Positions 10,266 through 19,495 are shown, counted from the stretch's first letter. The stretch: DNA of 64,000 nucleotides from Bradyrhizobium sp. MOS003 (GCF_003020125.1 NZ_PYFW01000004.1:124001-188000), one strand, 5' to 3'. Translations and numbers: made by a program. Notes: generated from the letters alone by a model not told the origin.

Positions 10266-11201
10266 ATGAGAATGCTGGTGATCGGCGCGGGCGCGCTGGG
10301 CGGCTATTACGGTGCTTGCCTCGTGCGAGCAGGCCGAGACGTGAGCTTTCTTGTGCGCGAGAAGCGGGCGGAGCAATTGCGGCGGAACGGACTCCAGGTC
10401 GTCAGCCCGCACGGTGACTTTGCCGTGCAGCCGAAGCTTCTTGCGATCGGCGATCTCAGGGAGCCGTTCGATGTCGTGCTCGTCGGCGTGAAAGCCTACT
10501 CGCTCGATGACGTGATGAGCCAGTTTGCGCCCGCCATCGGCCCGAACACGATGGTTCTTCCCATTCTTAATGGCCTGAAACATATCGACGCTCTGACCGT
10601 CAGGTTCGGCGCCGCACACGTTCTCGGCGGGCTCGCAAACGTCAGTGCCGGGCTCGATGGAGAGGGGCGGGTCGTTCACTTCATGGCCAACCAGACCATC
10701 GTCTTCGGCGAGATCGAGGGCGCACTGAGCGAGCGTGTGCTCGCGCTTGAGATGCTGCTCCAGGTCCCCGGGATCGACGTGCGTGCCAGCGAAGCAATCA
10801 TGCAGGACATGTGGGAGAAGTTCGTCCAGCTCTCGACGCTTGCCGGCATCACCTGCCTGATGCGCGCAAGCATCGGAGATATCCTGGCCGTGCCCAACGG
10901 CGAGCAGTCCATTTTTCGCCTGTTTGCTGAATGCTGCGCCGTTGCGACCGCTTCGGGATATGAGCCGCGTGCGCCGTTCATCGAGTTCGACCGCAAGCTG
11001 TTCACGACCCTCGACTCGCCGCTCAAGGCCTCGATGCTGCGCGACATCGAGCGCGGCTCGATGACCGAGTCCGAGCATATCCTCGGCGATATGGCAGACC
11101 GGGCCCGTAAGCTCGGCATCGAGACGCCGCTATTGGATCTGGCCCGCGCGCATGTTGCGGCCTACGAGGTTGGGCGACGAAGGGCCATGCCTGGCCAATA
11201 G
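10266..11201 (+). CDS. 2-dehydropantoate 2-reductase family protein
   Basis: 311 aa ketopantoate reductase (PanE/ApbA) fold. Starts MRMLVIGAGALGGYYGACLV with the GxGxxG NADPH loop; a GTG four codons upstream (10254) is less likely. The conserved Lys is in VLVGVKAYSLDDVM and the Asn in PILNGLKHIDAL; the C-terminal signature is LKASMLRDIERGSMTESEHI. Canonical members reduce ketopantoate in pantothenate synthesis, but rhizobia carry several paralogues, so the substrate is not certain and no symbol is given. Confidence 0.85.
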   Translation: MRMLVIGAGALGGYYGACLVRAGRDVSFLVREKRAEQLRRNGLQVVSPHGDFAVQPKLLAIGDLREPFDVVLVGVKAYSLDDVMSQFAPAIGPNTMVLPILNGLKHIDALTVRFGAAHVLGGLANVSAGLDGEGRVVHFMANQTIVFGEIEGALSERVLALEMLLQVPGIDVRASEAIMQDMWEKFVQLSTLAGITCLMRASIGDILAVPNGEQSIFRLFAECCAVATASGYEPRAPFIEFDRKLFTTLDSPLKASMLRDIERGSMTESEHILGDMADRARKLGIETPLLDLARAHVAAYEVGRRRAMPGQ

Positions 11202-11245
11202 TCCGACAACCCGACCGAAACACGCACCTATTACCCCAAGGGTTC

Positions 11246-12259
11246 ATGACCAAGGAAACTGGAGTTAATTGGATTTGCCAAGCCTGTCGTCAAGCACCGG
11301 CTGTTGAAGACGTTCGCGACGATGATCCCCGGCAACCGTATAGTCTATGTCACGAATGTGCGGATCGTCTGCGACACTATGCGCTCCGGCCGATCGAATG
11401 GTTCAACCTTGCTGCCTTACATGGTTGGACCAAGTTCCTACTGCATGACGATTTCTACGATCAGAACGGAGAGGCTTCCCAACCGGACGTGGACGACTAC
11501 GCAACTGACGACATGCGTGCGCCCACACTGGAAATGTGCTCCGGCTCGCTCGAGCGGCTGATCGATTTCTGCGTCACGCGGTGGCGCCTCGGAAAGGAAG
11601 AATTTGAAGCGTTCAGGCCATTCGCGACCGGCACGGTTCTCGCAGCAATTGAGGATCGCGCGGATGCGGGTAATCGGCAGGTGTGGGAGACGATGGTCCA
11701 GCTTTGTGCGAATGTCGTCGGTAGCCCGGCTGCGCCATGGGTGCGCGCGCAATTTGAGAGAGCTTGGCGAGACAGATCACTGTTCATCTGGGCCGAGGCG
11801 GCCGCAAAGTGCTTGCCAGCCGCCGAGGGGCTTCACAAGACAATCGACGCTTTAAAGACAGTCCAAGGGCGCGATCTGGAAAAGCAGATGTCAGCACTCT
11901 CATGGTTCGGCGCGCCCGCAGTGCTGGATTGGATCGAGGCCCGCCTCCCGCGCCAGGACGTCACTGCTTCCTGGGGGCAGCTTGCATCCGTTTCCGATCT
12001 AAATTGGAGTCGGGTTCAGAGTTGGCTTGCAAGCGGCCGTCCGCTCAGTCTCGTTGCGATTGATGCGCTGGTAAGCTTCATTCCACGTCAAGGTCAAGCG
12101 AGGATCTTGACCAATCTCGATCCCAAGCTGAAGGGGTGTGGCGATCGCTCGATGATTGTACATGCTTTGCGCACCTACGAGGCCCAAGACGGCGCCCCTC
12201 GCGTCGCAACGAAGTGCAGTTTCATCATCCAGCACGTAAATGAGCTTCGCACCGAGTAG
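11246..12259 (+). CDS. Orphan protein with N-terminal zinc-ribbon-like CxxC pairs
   Basis: 337 aa. The N-terminus has CQAC and, about 22 residues later, CHEC, a likely zinc-binding ribbon or knuckle. The conserved-looking phrase LRPIEWFNLAALHGWTKFLL follows, then acidic sequence. The rest is helical (about 230 residues with repeated amphipathic helices such as VLAAIEDRADAGNRQVWETM and SWFGAPAVLDWIEARLP), reminiscent of HEAT-like repeats. Codon use is less GC-biased than in neighbouring genes, suggesting later acquisition. AAGGG lies just before the ATG. No family or function recognised; an immunity-type or adaptor protein is possible. Confidence 0.65.
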   Translation: MTKETGVNWICQACRQAPAVEDVRDDDPRQPYSLCHECADRLRHYALRPIEWFNLAALHGWTKFLLHDDFYDQNGEASQPDVDDYATDDMRAPTLEMCSGSLERLIDFCVTRWRLGKEEFEAFRPFATGTVLAAIEDRADAGNRQVWETMVQLCANVVGSPAAPWVRAQFERAWRDRSLFIWAEAAAKCLPAAEGLHKTIDALKTVQGRDLEKQMSALSWFGAPAVLDWIEARLPRQDVTASWGQLASVSDLNWSRVQSWLASGRPLSLVAIDALVSFIPRQGQARILTNLDPKLKGCGDRSMIVHALRTYEAQDGAPRVATKCSFIIQHVNELRTE

Positions 12260-12275
12260 GCATTTGGAGACCAAA

Positions 12276-14384
12276 TTAGCCCGCCCCGATCAGCGGGATC
12301 GCTTCGTCCCGTTCGTACAGATAGAGCAGGCACCGCAGCGCCTCGCCGCGCTCGCCCTTCAGCTTGGGATCGTCCTTGAGGATCCGTAGCACCTCGTCTC
12401 TCGCCTGGGTGATGAGCTGGCCGTGGACCTCCGAGCGCGCGATGCGGTAGCCGGGCAGGCCGCTCTGGCGCACGCCCAGCACGTCCCCTTCGCCGCGCAG
12501 CTTCAAATCCTCCTCGGCGATGCGAAAACCGTCGGTGGTCTCGCGGATCACCTTCAGCCGCGCCTTCGACATCTCGCCGAGCGGTTCCGAGTAGAGCAGC
12601 AGGCAGGTCGAGGCCTCCGAGCCGCGTCCGATCCGGCCGCGCAACTGGTGCAACTGAGCAAGGCCGAAGCGCTCGGCATTCTCGATCACCATGATGGTCG
12701 CCGCCGGCACGTCGACGCCGACCTCGACCACGGTGGTCGCGACCAGGAGGCCGATCTCGTGGGCGGCGAACTGGCCCATCACGCGGTCCTTCTCGGCTCC
12801 TTTCATCTGGCCGTGGACGAGGCCGACGCGCTCGCCGAACCGTTTCTGCAGGCTCTCGAAACGCTTGGTCGCGTTGGTGAGGTGCTCGGTGCCTTCGGCC
12901 TCCGACTCTTCCACCAGCGGGCAGATCCAGTAGACCAGCTTGCCGGCCTCCAGGGCCCGGCCGATGCTGTCCGTGACCTCGGCGAGGCGGCTGATCGAGA
13001 TGGTGCGGGTTTCGATCGGCTGGCGGCCGGCGGGCTTTTCGCGCAGCTCGGAGATGTCCATGTCGCCGAAATAGGTCAGCACCAGCGTGCGCGGGATCGG
13101 CGTCGCGCTCAGCACCAGCACGTCGACCGCCTCGCCCTTGGATGTCAGCGCGAGCCGCTCGCGGACGCCAAAGCGGTGCTGCTCGTCGACGATGGCGAGG
13201 GCGAGGTCGTGAAAGATCACATCGTCCTGGATCAGCGCATGGGTGCCGACGAGCAGGTCGATCTCGCCGGCTTCGAGCTGCGCCAGCAATTCACGCCGCT
13301 CCTTGCCTTTCTCGCGCCCGGTGAGGATCGCCACCCGCATGCCGGCCCGTTCGGCGAGAGGGGCGATGGTCTTGATGTGCTGGCGCGCCAGGATTTCGGT
13401 CGGCGCCATCAGCGCCGCCTGCTTGCCCACTTCCGTGACGGCTGCCGCGGCCAGCAACGCGACCACGGTCTTGCCGGAGCCGACATCGCCCTGCAGCAGT
13501 CTCAGCATGCGTATGGGCTGTTGCAGATCGCTGGCGATCGCTGCGACCGCGTCGCGCTGGGACACCGTCAATGCATAGGGCAGGGCGTCGATGATCTTGT
13601 TGCGCAGGTGACCGTCGCCGGCATTGCGCACGCCGGCCGGCCGGCGCAGCTGCGCCCGGATCAGCGCGAGCGCGAGCTGGCCGGCGAGCAGTTCGTCAAA
13701 GGCCAGGCGCGACCAGAACGGCTGATCGGGCAGGATGTCCGTCAGCTCGGCCGGCTGATGGACGCGGTTGAGCGCCTCGGCGATCGCAGGAAAATTGCAG
13801 CGGCGCATCACCTCCGGGCTGATCCATTCCGGCAGGGCCGGTAGCTTGAGCAACGCCTGCGCGACTGCGCGGCGCAGCGAGCCGAGCGCGAGGCCCTCCG
13901 TCAGCGGATAGACCGGATCGATGCCCGACAGCTTCGAGATCGCTTCCTCGTCCAGCACGCGATCGGGATGCACCATCTGCGGGATGCCGTCGTACATCTG
14001 CAGCGTGCCGGAGACGTAGCGCTTCTCTCCAATTGGCAGCAGCTTTTCGACATAGCCAGGCTTGGCGCGGAAGAAGGTCAGCACGACGTCGCCGGTGTCG
14101 TCGCTAGCGTAGACCAGATACGGCGCGCGCGCGCTGCGCTGCGGCGGCGGGCGGTGGCGATCGACGGTGACCTCCAGCGTCACCATGGTTCCGACGGCCG
14201 CGTCGCGGATCTTCGGCCGGGCGCGGCGGTCGATGACCTGGCTCGGCAGATGCAACAAAAGATCGACCAGCCGCGGCGTCTCGCTGCGGCTGAGCAGGTA
14301 CTGCAGCAGCTTGTCCTGTTTCGGACCGACGCCGGGCAGGCTGGTCACGGGAGCAAACAGCGGATTGAGCAGACTTGGGCGCAT
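12276..14384 (-). CDS. recG: ATP-dependent DNA helicase RecG
   Basis: 702 aa, the family length. RecG remodels stalled replication forks and branch-migrates Holliday junctions. The N-terminal wedge domain begins MRPSLLNPLFAPVTSLPGVG. Helicase motifs are RLLQGDVGSGKTVVALLAAA (Walker A), AIVDEQHRFGVRERLAL (Walker B), LVLSATPIPRTLVLTYFGDM (motif III) and FGLAQLHQLRGRIGRGSEAS (motif VI). The frame is open for 31 more codons upstream, but that extension is translation of an intergenic palindromic repeat and is rejected. Divergent from sdhE-mfd. Confidence 0.96.
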   Translation of the reverse strand: MRPSLLNPLFAPVTSLPGVGPKQDKLLQYLLSRSETPRLVDLLLHLPSQVIDRRARPKIRDAAVGTMVTLEVTVDRHRPPPQRSARAPYLVYASDDTGDVVLTFFRAKPGYVEKLLPIGEKRYVSGTLQMYDGIPQMVHPDRVLDEEAISKLSGIDPVYPLTEGLALGSLRRAVAQALLKLPALPEWISPEVMRRCNFPAIAEALNRVHQPAELTDILPDQPFWSRLAFDELLAGQLALALIRAQLRRPAGVRNAGDGHLRNKIIDALPYALTVSQRDAVAAIASDLQQPIRMLRLLQGDVGSGKTVVALLAAAAVTEVGKQAALMAPTEILARQHIKTIAPLAERAGMRVAILTGREKGKERRELLAQLEAGEIDLLVGTHALIQDDVIFHDLALAIVDEQHRFGVRERLALTSKGEAVDVLVLSATPIPRTLVLTYFGDMDISELREKPAGRQPIETRTISISRLAEVTDSIGRALEAGKLVYWICPLVEESEAEGTEHLTNATKRFESLQKRFGERVGLVHGQMKGAEKDRVMGQFAAHEIGLLVATTVVEVGVDVPAATIMVIENAERFGLAQLHQLRGRIGRGSEASTCLLLYSEPLGEMSKARLKVIRETTDGFRIAEEDLKLRGEGDVLGVRQSGLPGYRIARSEVHGQLITQARDEVLRILKDDPKLKGERGEALRCLLYLYERDEAIPLIGAG

Positions 14385-14397
14385 TCTTGCAACATTG

Positions 14398-14469
14398 GTC
14401 ATGCGCGGGCTTGACCCGCGCATCCATCTTTCAATGACGATGGATTGCCGGGTCAAGCCCGGCAATGAC
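14398..14469. repeat. Intergenic palindromic repeat of two hairpin arms (family A)
   Basis: Two arms each form a hairpin: GCGCGGG-cttga-CCCGCGC near 14402-14420 and TGCCGGG-tcaag-CCCGGCA near 14448-14466. The arms are inverted copies of one another (GTCAT at the left end, ATGAC at the right end). In translation it gives the phrase LPGLTRQSIVIERWMRGSSP, which I recognise from spurious extensions in many alphaproteobacterial annotations, so it is a dispersed repeat of the REP/BIME type. Confidence 0.75.
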
Positions 14470-14576
14470 AGACCCAACCAATTGCAACAACTAAAGTGCT
14501 GACACGGCCGGCCCCAATGGCTATATCACCCCGGCCCGGCACGTCCGGGCTTTCGGCGTTTGACTGGATTTGAGAC

Positions 14577-14867
14577 ATGACGGGAACGACACGATCGAGT
14601 GACGGGCTGGACAATCGCCGCAAGCGGCTGCTGTTCCGATGCTGGCACCGCGGCACGCGCGAGATGGACCTGATCCTCGGCCGCTTTGCCGATGCCGAGA
14701 TCGGCAATTTGTCCGACGCGGAGCTGACCGAACTCGAGACCCTGCTCGAAGAGTCCGATCCCGACCTCTATGCCGCCATCACCGGCGACAAGGTGCTGCC
14801 AGCTGCTCTCACCGGCGCGCTGTTTGCCCGCATCAAGGCGTTCCCGATCACGGACGGCAATCTATGA
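14577..14867 (+). CDS. sdhE: FAD assembly factor SdhE (succinate dehydrogenase assembly, DUF339)
   Basis: 96 aa. SdhE promotes covalent FAD attachment to the succinate dehydrogenase flavoprotein. The family signature is present: RRKRLLFRCWHRGTREMDL contains the RxxxR...RG(T)xExD motif that contacts SdhA. A helical bundle follows (FADAEIGNLSDAELTELETL ending LYAAITGD), close to the eukaryotic Sdh5 pattern. The stop overlaps the mfd ATG (ATGA, 14864-14867), so the two genes are probably translationally coupled although their roles are unrelated. Confidence 0.93.
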   Translation: MTGTTRSSDGLDNRRKRLLFRCWHRGTREMDLILGRFADAEIGNLSDAELTELETLLEESDPDLYAAITGDKVLPAALTGALFARIKAFPITDGNL

Positions 14868-17800
14868 AACCTGGGTTGAAGTCGCCGGCCGAGCTTCTCA
14901 CGCCCGGCCGCGCGGTCACGCTTGCCAATGTCGCGGAAGGCGCCGAAGGCCTGGTGGTCTCCGATCTCGCCCGGGCCATCGCGGCGCGGCCGAAAAAGCC
15001 GGCCGTCAGTCTGGCCGTGGTCTGCCGCGACGGGGCACGGATGCAGCAGCTCGAACGCGCGCTGCAATTCTTCGCGCCCGATCTGCCGGTGCTCCAGTTT
15101 CCGGCCTGGGACTGCCAGCCCTATGACCGCGTCTCGCCGCATGGCGGTATCCTGGCGCAACGCCTGACCACGCTGGCGCGGCTGGCCTCGCTCACCGGCA
15201 GCGACAAACCGCTGATCGTGCTGACCACGGTGAACGCGGTGGTGCAGCGCGTGCCCGCGCGCGAGCTCGTCGCGGCGCAGGCGCTGTCGGTTGCGCCCGG
15301 CAACGTCGTGCCGATGGACACCATCGTCGCCTGGCTCGAGCACAACGGCTACAACCGCTCCTCGACCGTGCGCGAGCCCGGCGAATATGCCGTGCGCGGC
15401 GGCATTCTCGACCTGTTCCCGGCCGGCCTCGATCAGCCGGTGCGCTTCGATTTCTTCGGCGACAGCCTGGAATCGATCCGCACCTTCGATGCCGAGACCC
15501 AGCGCACGCTGCTCGACATGCGCGCGCTCGACCTCGTGCCGATCTCGGAATTTCAGCTCGTCACCGACACCATCCGCCGTTTCCGCATGGGCTATGTCGC
15601 CGAATTCGGTGCGCCCGAGCGCGACGATGCGCTGTACGAGGCCGTCAGCGAAGGCCGCCGCCATCCCGGCATGGAGCATTGGCTGCCGCTATTCCAGGAA
15701 CGGATGGACACGCTGTTCGACTATCTGCAAGGCGCAGCCGTCGCCATCGAGCCGCAGGCAGAGGACGCCGTCCGCGAGCGCTTCAAGCAGATCCAGGACT
15801 ATTACGAGGCCCGCCGCGACGCTATGGAGCATCCCGGCGGCGGCGCTATCTATAAGCCGCTCCCGCCTGACCGGCTCTATCTGACCGAGGACGAGTGGGC
15901 CAAGCGCCTCGCCGACATCCCGCTGGCGCGGCTCACGCAGTTCGCCGTGCCTGCCGACGGCACTTTGGTCGTTGATGCCGGCGCCCGCAAGGGCCGCGAC
16001 TTTGCGCCTGAGCGCAACGACAGCACGGTCAACGTGTTCGAGTCCGTCGTCGCGCATGTCATGGGCCTGCAGGCGAACCGCAAGAAGGTCGTGATCGCAC
16101 TCTGGAGCGAAGGCTCGCGCGATCGCATGACCTCGATGCTGCGCGACCACAAGCTGACTCACACCACGAGCGTCAACGCCTGGCGGACGGTGCAGGCGAC
16201 CCCGCGCAACGAGACCATGCTCGCCGTGCTCGGCCTCGAGAGCGGTTTCGAAACCGACGAGATCGCGCTGATCAGCGAGCAGGACATTCTGGGCGACCGG
16301 CTGGTGCGGACGCGCAAGGCCAGTCGCAAGCTCGACAATTTCATCTCGGAGATCACGAGTCTCACCGCTGGCGACATCGTCGTCCACGCCGATCACGGCA
16401 TCGGCCGCTTCGTCGGCCTGCAGACGCTGGACGTCGCCGGCGCGCCGCATGACTGCCTCGAGCTGCATTATGCCGCCGAGGCAAAACTGTTCCTGCCGGT
16501 CGAGAACATCGAGCTTCTCTCGCGCTACGGCTCCGACCAGACCACGGTCGAGCTGGATCGTTTGGGCGGCTCCGGCTGGCAGACCCGCAAGGCAAAACTC
16601 AAGAACCGCATCCGCGAAATCGCGGGCGAGCTGATCAAGATTGCCGCCGCGCGCCATCTGCACGAGGCGCCCAAGCTACCGGTGCAGCAGGGCATCTATG
16701 ACGAGTTCTGCGCACGCTTCCCCTATGACGAGACCGAGGACCAGTTAGGGGCGATTGAATCCACGTTGAAAGACCTCGAGCTCGGTCGTCCGATGGATCG
16801 GCTGATCTGCGGCGACGTCGGCTTCGGCAAGACCGAGGTGGCGCTGCGCGCCGCCTTTGCCGTTGCGCTCGAAGGCAAACAGGTTGCGGTCGTGGTGCCG
16901 ACCACGCTACTGGCACGCCAGCATCACAGGACTTTCACCGAGCGCTTCAAGGGCTTTCCCGTGAACGTGGCGCAGGCTTCGCGCCTGGTGCCGACCAAGG
17001 AACTCAATTTGGTCAAGAAGGGCATCGCCGATGGCTCCGTCGACATCGTCGTCGGCACCCACGCGCTGCTCGGCAAGGCGATCAAGTTCCGCGACCTCGG
17101 CCTCGTCATCGTCGATGAGGAGCAGCACTTCGGCGTCACCCACAAGGAGCGGCTGAAGGCGCTTCGCGCCGAAGTGCACGTGCTGACACTGTCGGCGACC
17201 CCGATTCCGCGCACGCTGCAACTGGCGCTGACCGGCGTCCGCGAGCTCTCGATCATCGCCTCGCCCCCGGTCGACCGCCTAGCGGTGCGCACCTTCGTCG
17301 CCCCACACGATATGCTGATGATCCGTGAGGCGCTGCTGCGTGAGCGTTACCGCGGCGGCCAGGCGTTCTACGTGGTGCCGCGCATCGACGACCTCGCCGA
17401 GGTCAAGGACTTCCTCGACAAGAACGTGCCGGAGATGAAGGTCGCGGTCGCGCACGGGCAGATGCCGCCCGCCGTGATCGAGGACATCATGACGGCGTTC
17501 TACGACGGCAAGTTCGACATCCTGCTGTCGACCACGATCGTCGAGTCTGGTCTCGACATCCCCAACGCCAACACGCTGATCGTGCACCGCGCCGATATGT
17601 TCGGCCTTGCACAGCTCTATCAGCTGCGCGGCCGTGTCGGTCGTTCCAAGCTGCGGGCCTATGCGCTGTTCACGCTGCCGGCGCAGCAGAAGATCACCGC
17701 GCAGGCCGAGCGCCGGCTCACCGTGCTGCAATCGCTGGAGACGCTGGGCGCGGGCTTCCAGCTCGCCTCGCACGACCTCGACATCCGTGGCGCCGGCAAT

Positions 17801-18382
17801 TTGCTCGGCGAGGAGCAGTCGGGCCACATCAAGGAGGTCGGCTTCGAGCTCTATCAATCGATGCTGGAGGAGGCGATCGTCAACCTCAAGGCCGGCGTGT
17901 CCGAGCCAGCCGCCGACCGCTGGTCGCCGTCGATCACCATCGGCATGCCCGTGCTCATTCCGGAGGATTACGTCGGCGATCTCTCGGTGCGGCTGTCGCT
18001 GTACCGGCGTCTGGCCGATCTCGACAGCGAGGAGGAGATCGAGAACTTCGGTGCCGAGATGCGCGATCGCTTCGGCGTGCTGCCGGACGAGGTCCGCTAC
18101 CTCTTCAAGGTCGCCGCGATCAAGGCGTTCTGTCGCCGCGCCAATGTCGGGAAGATCGATGCCGGACCGAAGGGCGCCGTCATCGCCTTCCGCGACAATT
18201 CCTTCGCGCATCCTGACCGCCTGGTGTCGTTCATCCGCAGCTACGGCCAGGCCGCCAAGGTGCGGCCCGACATGAAGGTGGTGTTCCTGCAGGACTGGGA
18301 GACGCCGGAAGAGCGTCTGGCTGGCACCACGGAGATCATGCGCCAGTTGGCGCAGCTCGCTGAGAGCAAGAAGGCGGCGTAG
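14864..18382 (+). CDS. mfd: Transcription-repair coupling factor
   Basis: 1172 aa, standard Mfd length. Mfd removes RNA polymerase stalled at DNA damage and recruits UvrA. Domains in order: UvrB-like N-terminal modules (LQFPAWDCQPYDRVSPHGGI); a CarD-like RNA-polymerase-interacting domain (GDIVVHADHGIGRFVGLQTL and LELHYAAEAKLFLPVENIEL); RecG-like translocase motifs CGDVGFGKTEVALRAAFAVA (Walker A), VDEEQHFGVTHKERLKALRA (Walker B), LSATPIPRTLQLALTGVREL and GLAQLYQLRGRVGRSKLRAY; and a C-terminal TRCF domain. Start at ATG 14864 (MKPGLKSPAELLTPGRAV); upstream open sequence overlaps sdhE and is rejected. Confidence 0.97.
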   Translation: MKPGLKSPAELLTPGRAVTLANVAEGAEGLVVSDLARAIAARPKKPAVSLAVVCRDGARMQQLERALQFFAPDLPVLQFPAWDCQPYDRVSPHGGILAQRLTTLARLASLTGSDKPLIVLTTVNAVVQRVPARELVAAQALSVAPGNVVPMDTIVAWLEHNGYNRSSTVREPGEYAVRGGILDLFPAGLDQPVRFDFFGDSLESIRTFDAETQRTLLDMRALDLVPISEFQLVTDTIRRFRMGYVAEFGAPERDDALYEAVSEGRRHPGMEHWLPLFQERMDTLFDYLQGAAVAIEPQAEDAVRERFKQIQDYYEARRDAMEHPGGGAIYKPLPPDRLYLTEDEWAKRLADIPLARLTQFAVPADGTLVVDAGARKGRDFAPERNDSTVNVFESVVAHVMGLQANRKKVVIALWSEGSRDRMTSMLRDHKLTHTTSVNAWRTVQATPRNETMLAVLGLESGFETDEIALISEQDILGDRLVRTRKASRKLDNFISEITSLTAGDIVVHADHGIGRFVGLQTLDVAGAPHDCLELHYAAEAKLFLPVENIELLSRYGSDQTTVELDRLGGSGWQTRKAKLKNRIREIAGELIKIAAARHLHEAPKLPVQQGIYDEFCARFPYDETEDQLGAIESTLKDLELGRPMDRLICGDVGFGKTEVALRAAFAVALEGKQVAVVVPTTLLARQHHRTFTERFKGFPVNVAQASRLVPTKELNLVKKGIADGSVDIVVGTHALLGKAIKFRDLGLVIVDEEQHFGVTHKERLKALRAEVHVLTLSATPIPRTLQLALTGVRELSIIASPPVDRLAVRTFVAPHDMLMIREALLRERYRGGQAFYVVPRIDDLAEVKDFLDKNVPEMKVAVAHGQMPPAVIEDIMTAFYDGKFDILLSTTIVESGLDIPNANTLIVHRADMFGLAQLYQLRGRVGRSKLRAYALFTLPAQQKITAQAERRLTVLQSLETLGAGFQLASHDLDIRGAGNLLGEEQSGHIKEVGFELYQSMLEEAIVNLKAGVSEPAADRWSPSITIGMPVLIPEDYVGDLSVRLSLYRRLADLDSEEEIENFGAEMRDRFGVLPDEVRYLFKVAAIKAFCRRANVGKIDAGPKGAVIAFRDNSFAHPDRLVSFIRSYGQAAKVRPDMKVVFLQDWETPEERLAGTTEIMRQLAQLAESKKAA

Positions 18383-18631
18383 GGATTATCGTGCTTTCAG
18401 AGGCCGCGCAGCGCGAAACGATGCGCAGCCTCTGGATCCCAAAACAACGACTTATGGCTACTTGCAGAATGACCGAGCAGTAGCCATATTGGATTCATCG
18501 AGTTTCGGCCGAATGACTTGGCCTCGCCGCTTTCAAGCGCGCCTGACTGACGACCCTCCCTCCAGATCTCGACGACACCGACCGCGCTTTTGAGCGCGGC
18601 CAAACGCTTATCTATCTTAAAGGACGACCCC

Positions 18632-18841
18632 ATGACGACGGGAACTGTGAAGTGGTTTAACAGCCAAAAGGGTTTTGGCTTCATTCAGCCGGACCAGGGA
18701 AGCCAGGATGTGTTCGTTCATATCAGCGCCGTTGAACGCGCCGGCATGAATACCCTCAACGAAGGGCAGAAGGTTTCATTCGAGATCGTTGCAGACCGCA
18801 AGACCGGCAAGTCTGCTGCTGAGGATCTGCGCGCCGTATAG
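18632..18841 (+). CDS. Cold-shock domain protein, CspA family
   Basis: 69 aa single OB-fold. MTTGTVKWFNSQKGFGFIQP carries RNP1 (KGFGFI) and DVFVHISAVE carries RNP2 (VFVHI), the RNA/ssDNA-binding motifs. It acts as an RNA chaperone in the cytoplasm. An AAAGGACGA ribosome site precedes the ATG; the open frame upstream (from 18590) has no family similarity. The long leader after mfd (about 250 bases) may be a structured 5' untranslated region as in other csp genes, and an intrinsic terminator follows 65 bases after the stop. Confidence 0.95.
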   Translation: MTTGTVKWFNSQKGFGFIQPDQGSQDVFVHISAVERAGMNTLNEGQKVSFEIVADRKTGKSAAEDLRAV

Positions 18842-18905
18842 GCTGTCGCAATCGCCATGACGTTGCTTTGACCACGGATGGACTGGCAGAGCTTCTGATT
18901 TCTGG

Positions 18906-18937
18906 ACCCGCGACCGTTCATCGGCCGCGGGTTTTTT
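18906..18937 (+). terminator. Intrinsic terminator of the cold-shock gene
   Basis: ACCCGCG (18906-18912) pairs with CGCGGGT (18926-18932), followed by a run of six T (18932-18937). This is a clean rho-independent terminator 65 bases after the cold-shock stop codon. Confidence 0.8.
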
Positions 18938-19001
18938 GCACCCGCTGCCGCCCATCGCGAATGAGCACGCCAGTGGTCGCATTTCGCGCAAAGATCCCCA
19001 T

Positions 19002-19202
19002 ATGGACTCCATGAGCAATTGGCAGAAGTCGACCACGCGACAAGCACCCAAGACCAAGGCGGAGCTCCGCCTGATGCTGACCGAGGCGGTCCGCAATACG
19101 CAGCCAGGCCTTGAGCCGCAGCGGCTGTCGAAATCCAGGAGGATCGCTGCCGGGACGGCTCCCGCCGATCTGGCGTCCGGGGACGCCGCACCGGTTCGCT
19201 GA
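19002..19202 (+). CDS. Small basic protein of unknown function (66 aa)
   Basis: Candidate start MDSMSNWQKSTTRQAPKTKA at ATG 19002 (or ATG 19011). The product is polar and basic with a short helix (TKAELRLMLTEAVRNTQPG) and a disordered Ala/Pro tail. There is no obvious ribosome site and no known domain. It lies between the cold-shock terminator and another small gene in the same direction (18-base gap), which supports a two-gene unit. Moderate confidence only. Confidence 0.5.
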   Translation: MDSMSNWQKSTTRQAPKTKAELRLMLTEAVRNTQPGLEPQRLSKSRRIAAGTAPADLASGDAAPVR

Positions 19203-19220
19203 GCCACGAGAAGGAACAGC

Positions 19221-19457
19221 ATGCGCAAGCTTCCCCAGCCCACCGAGCAAGAGCTTAGTGAGGGGCCCCAGGCAGTGTCCTTTCAGATCGCGAATGGGAA
19301 CGCGCGGCAGAGTTGTCTTCTGCAAACACATTTCCCCACCAAAGTGCAGGCGCAGAGATACCTTCTGGCGAATTGGCCGGCTGTCGAGAAGATGGCGCGC
19401 GACGCTCTCGCGACGGGAACCGTTGAGGACGGCCAGATCAAGCTCATGATGGTGTGA
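19221..19457 (+). CDS. Small protein, possibly DUF982-like (78 aa)
   Basis: MRKLPQPTEQELSEGPQAVS from ATG 19221 with AGAAGGAAC just upstream. The central part (FPTKVQAQRYLLANWPAVEK then MARDALATGTV) resembles the sequence-shape of rhizobial DUF982 proteins (an eA..~L...WP pattern followed by an Ala-rich helix); this is by eye, not by search. Cytoplasmic, no membrane segment. Function unknown. Confidence 0.6.
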   Translation: MRKLPQPTEQELSEGPQAVSFQIANGNARQSCLLQTHFPTKVQAQRYLLANWPAVEKMARDALATGTVEDGQIKLMMV

Positions 19458-19495
19458 GCAGTCGAGCTCCGACGGCAGCGAACGCTGGCGTACGC

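Noticed and set aside
12423..13844. 473-codon plus-strand frame opposite recG
   Set aside because: Shadow of RecG with low-complexity His/Asp/Arg/Gln composition.
18397..18684. 95-codon minus frame opposite the cold-shock leader
   Set aside because: Overlaps the cold-shock gene start on the other strand and has no coding character.
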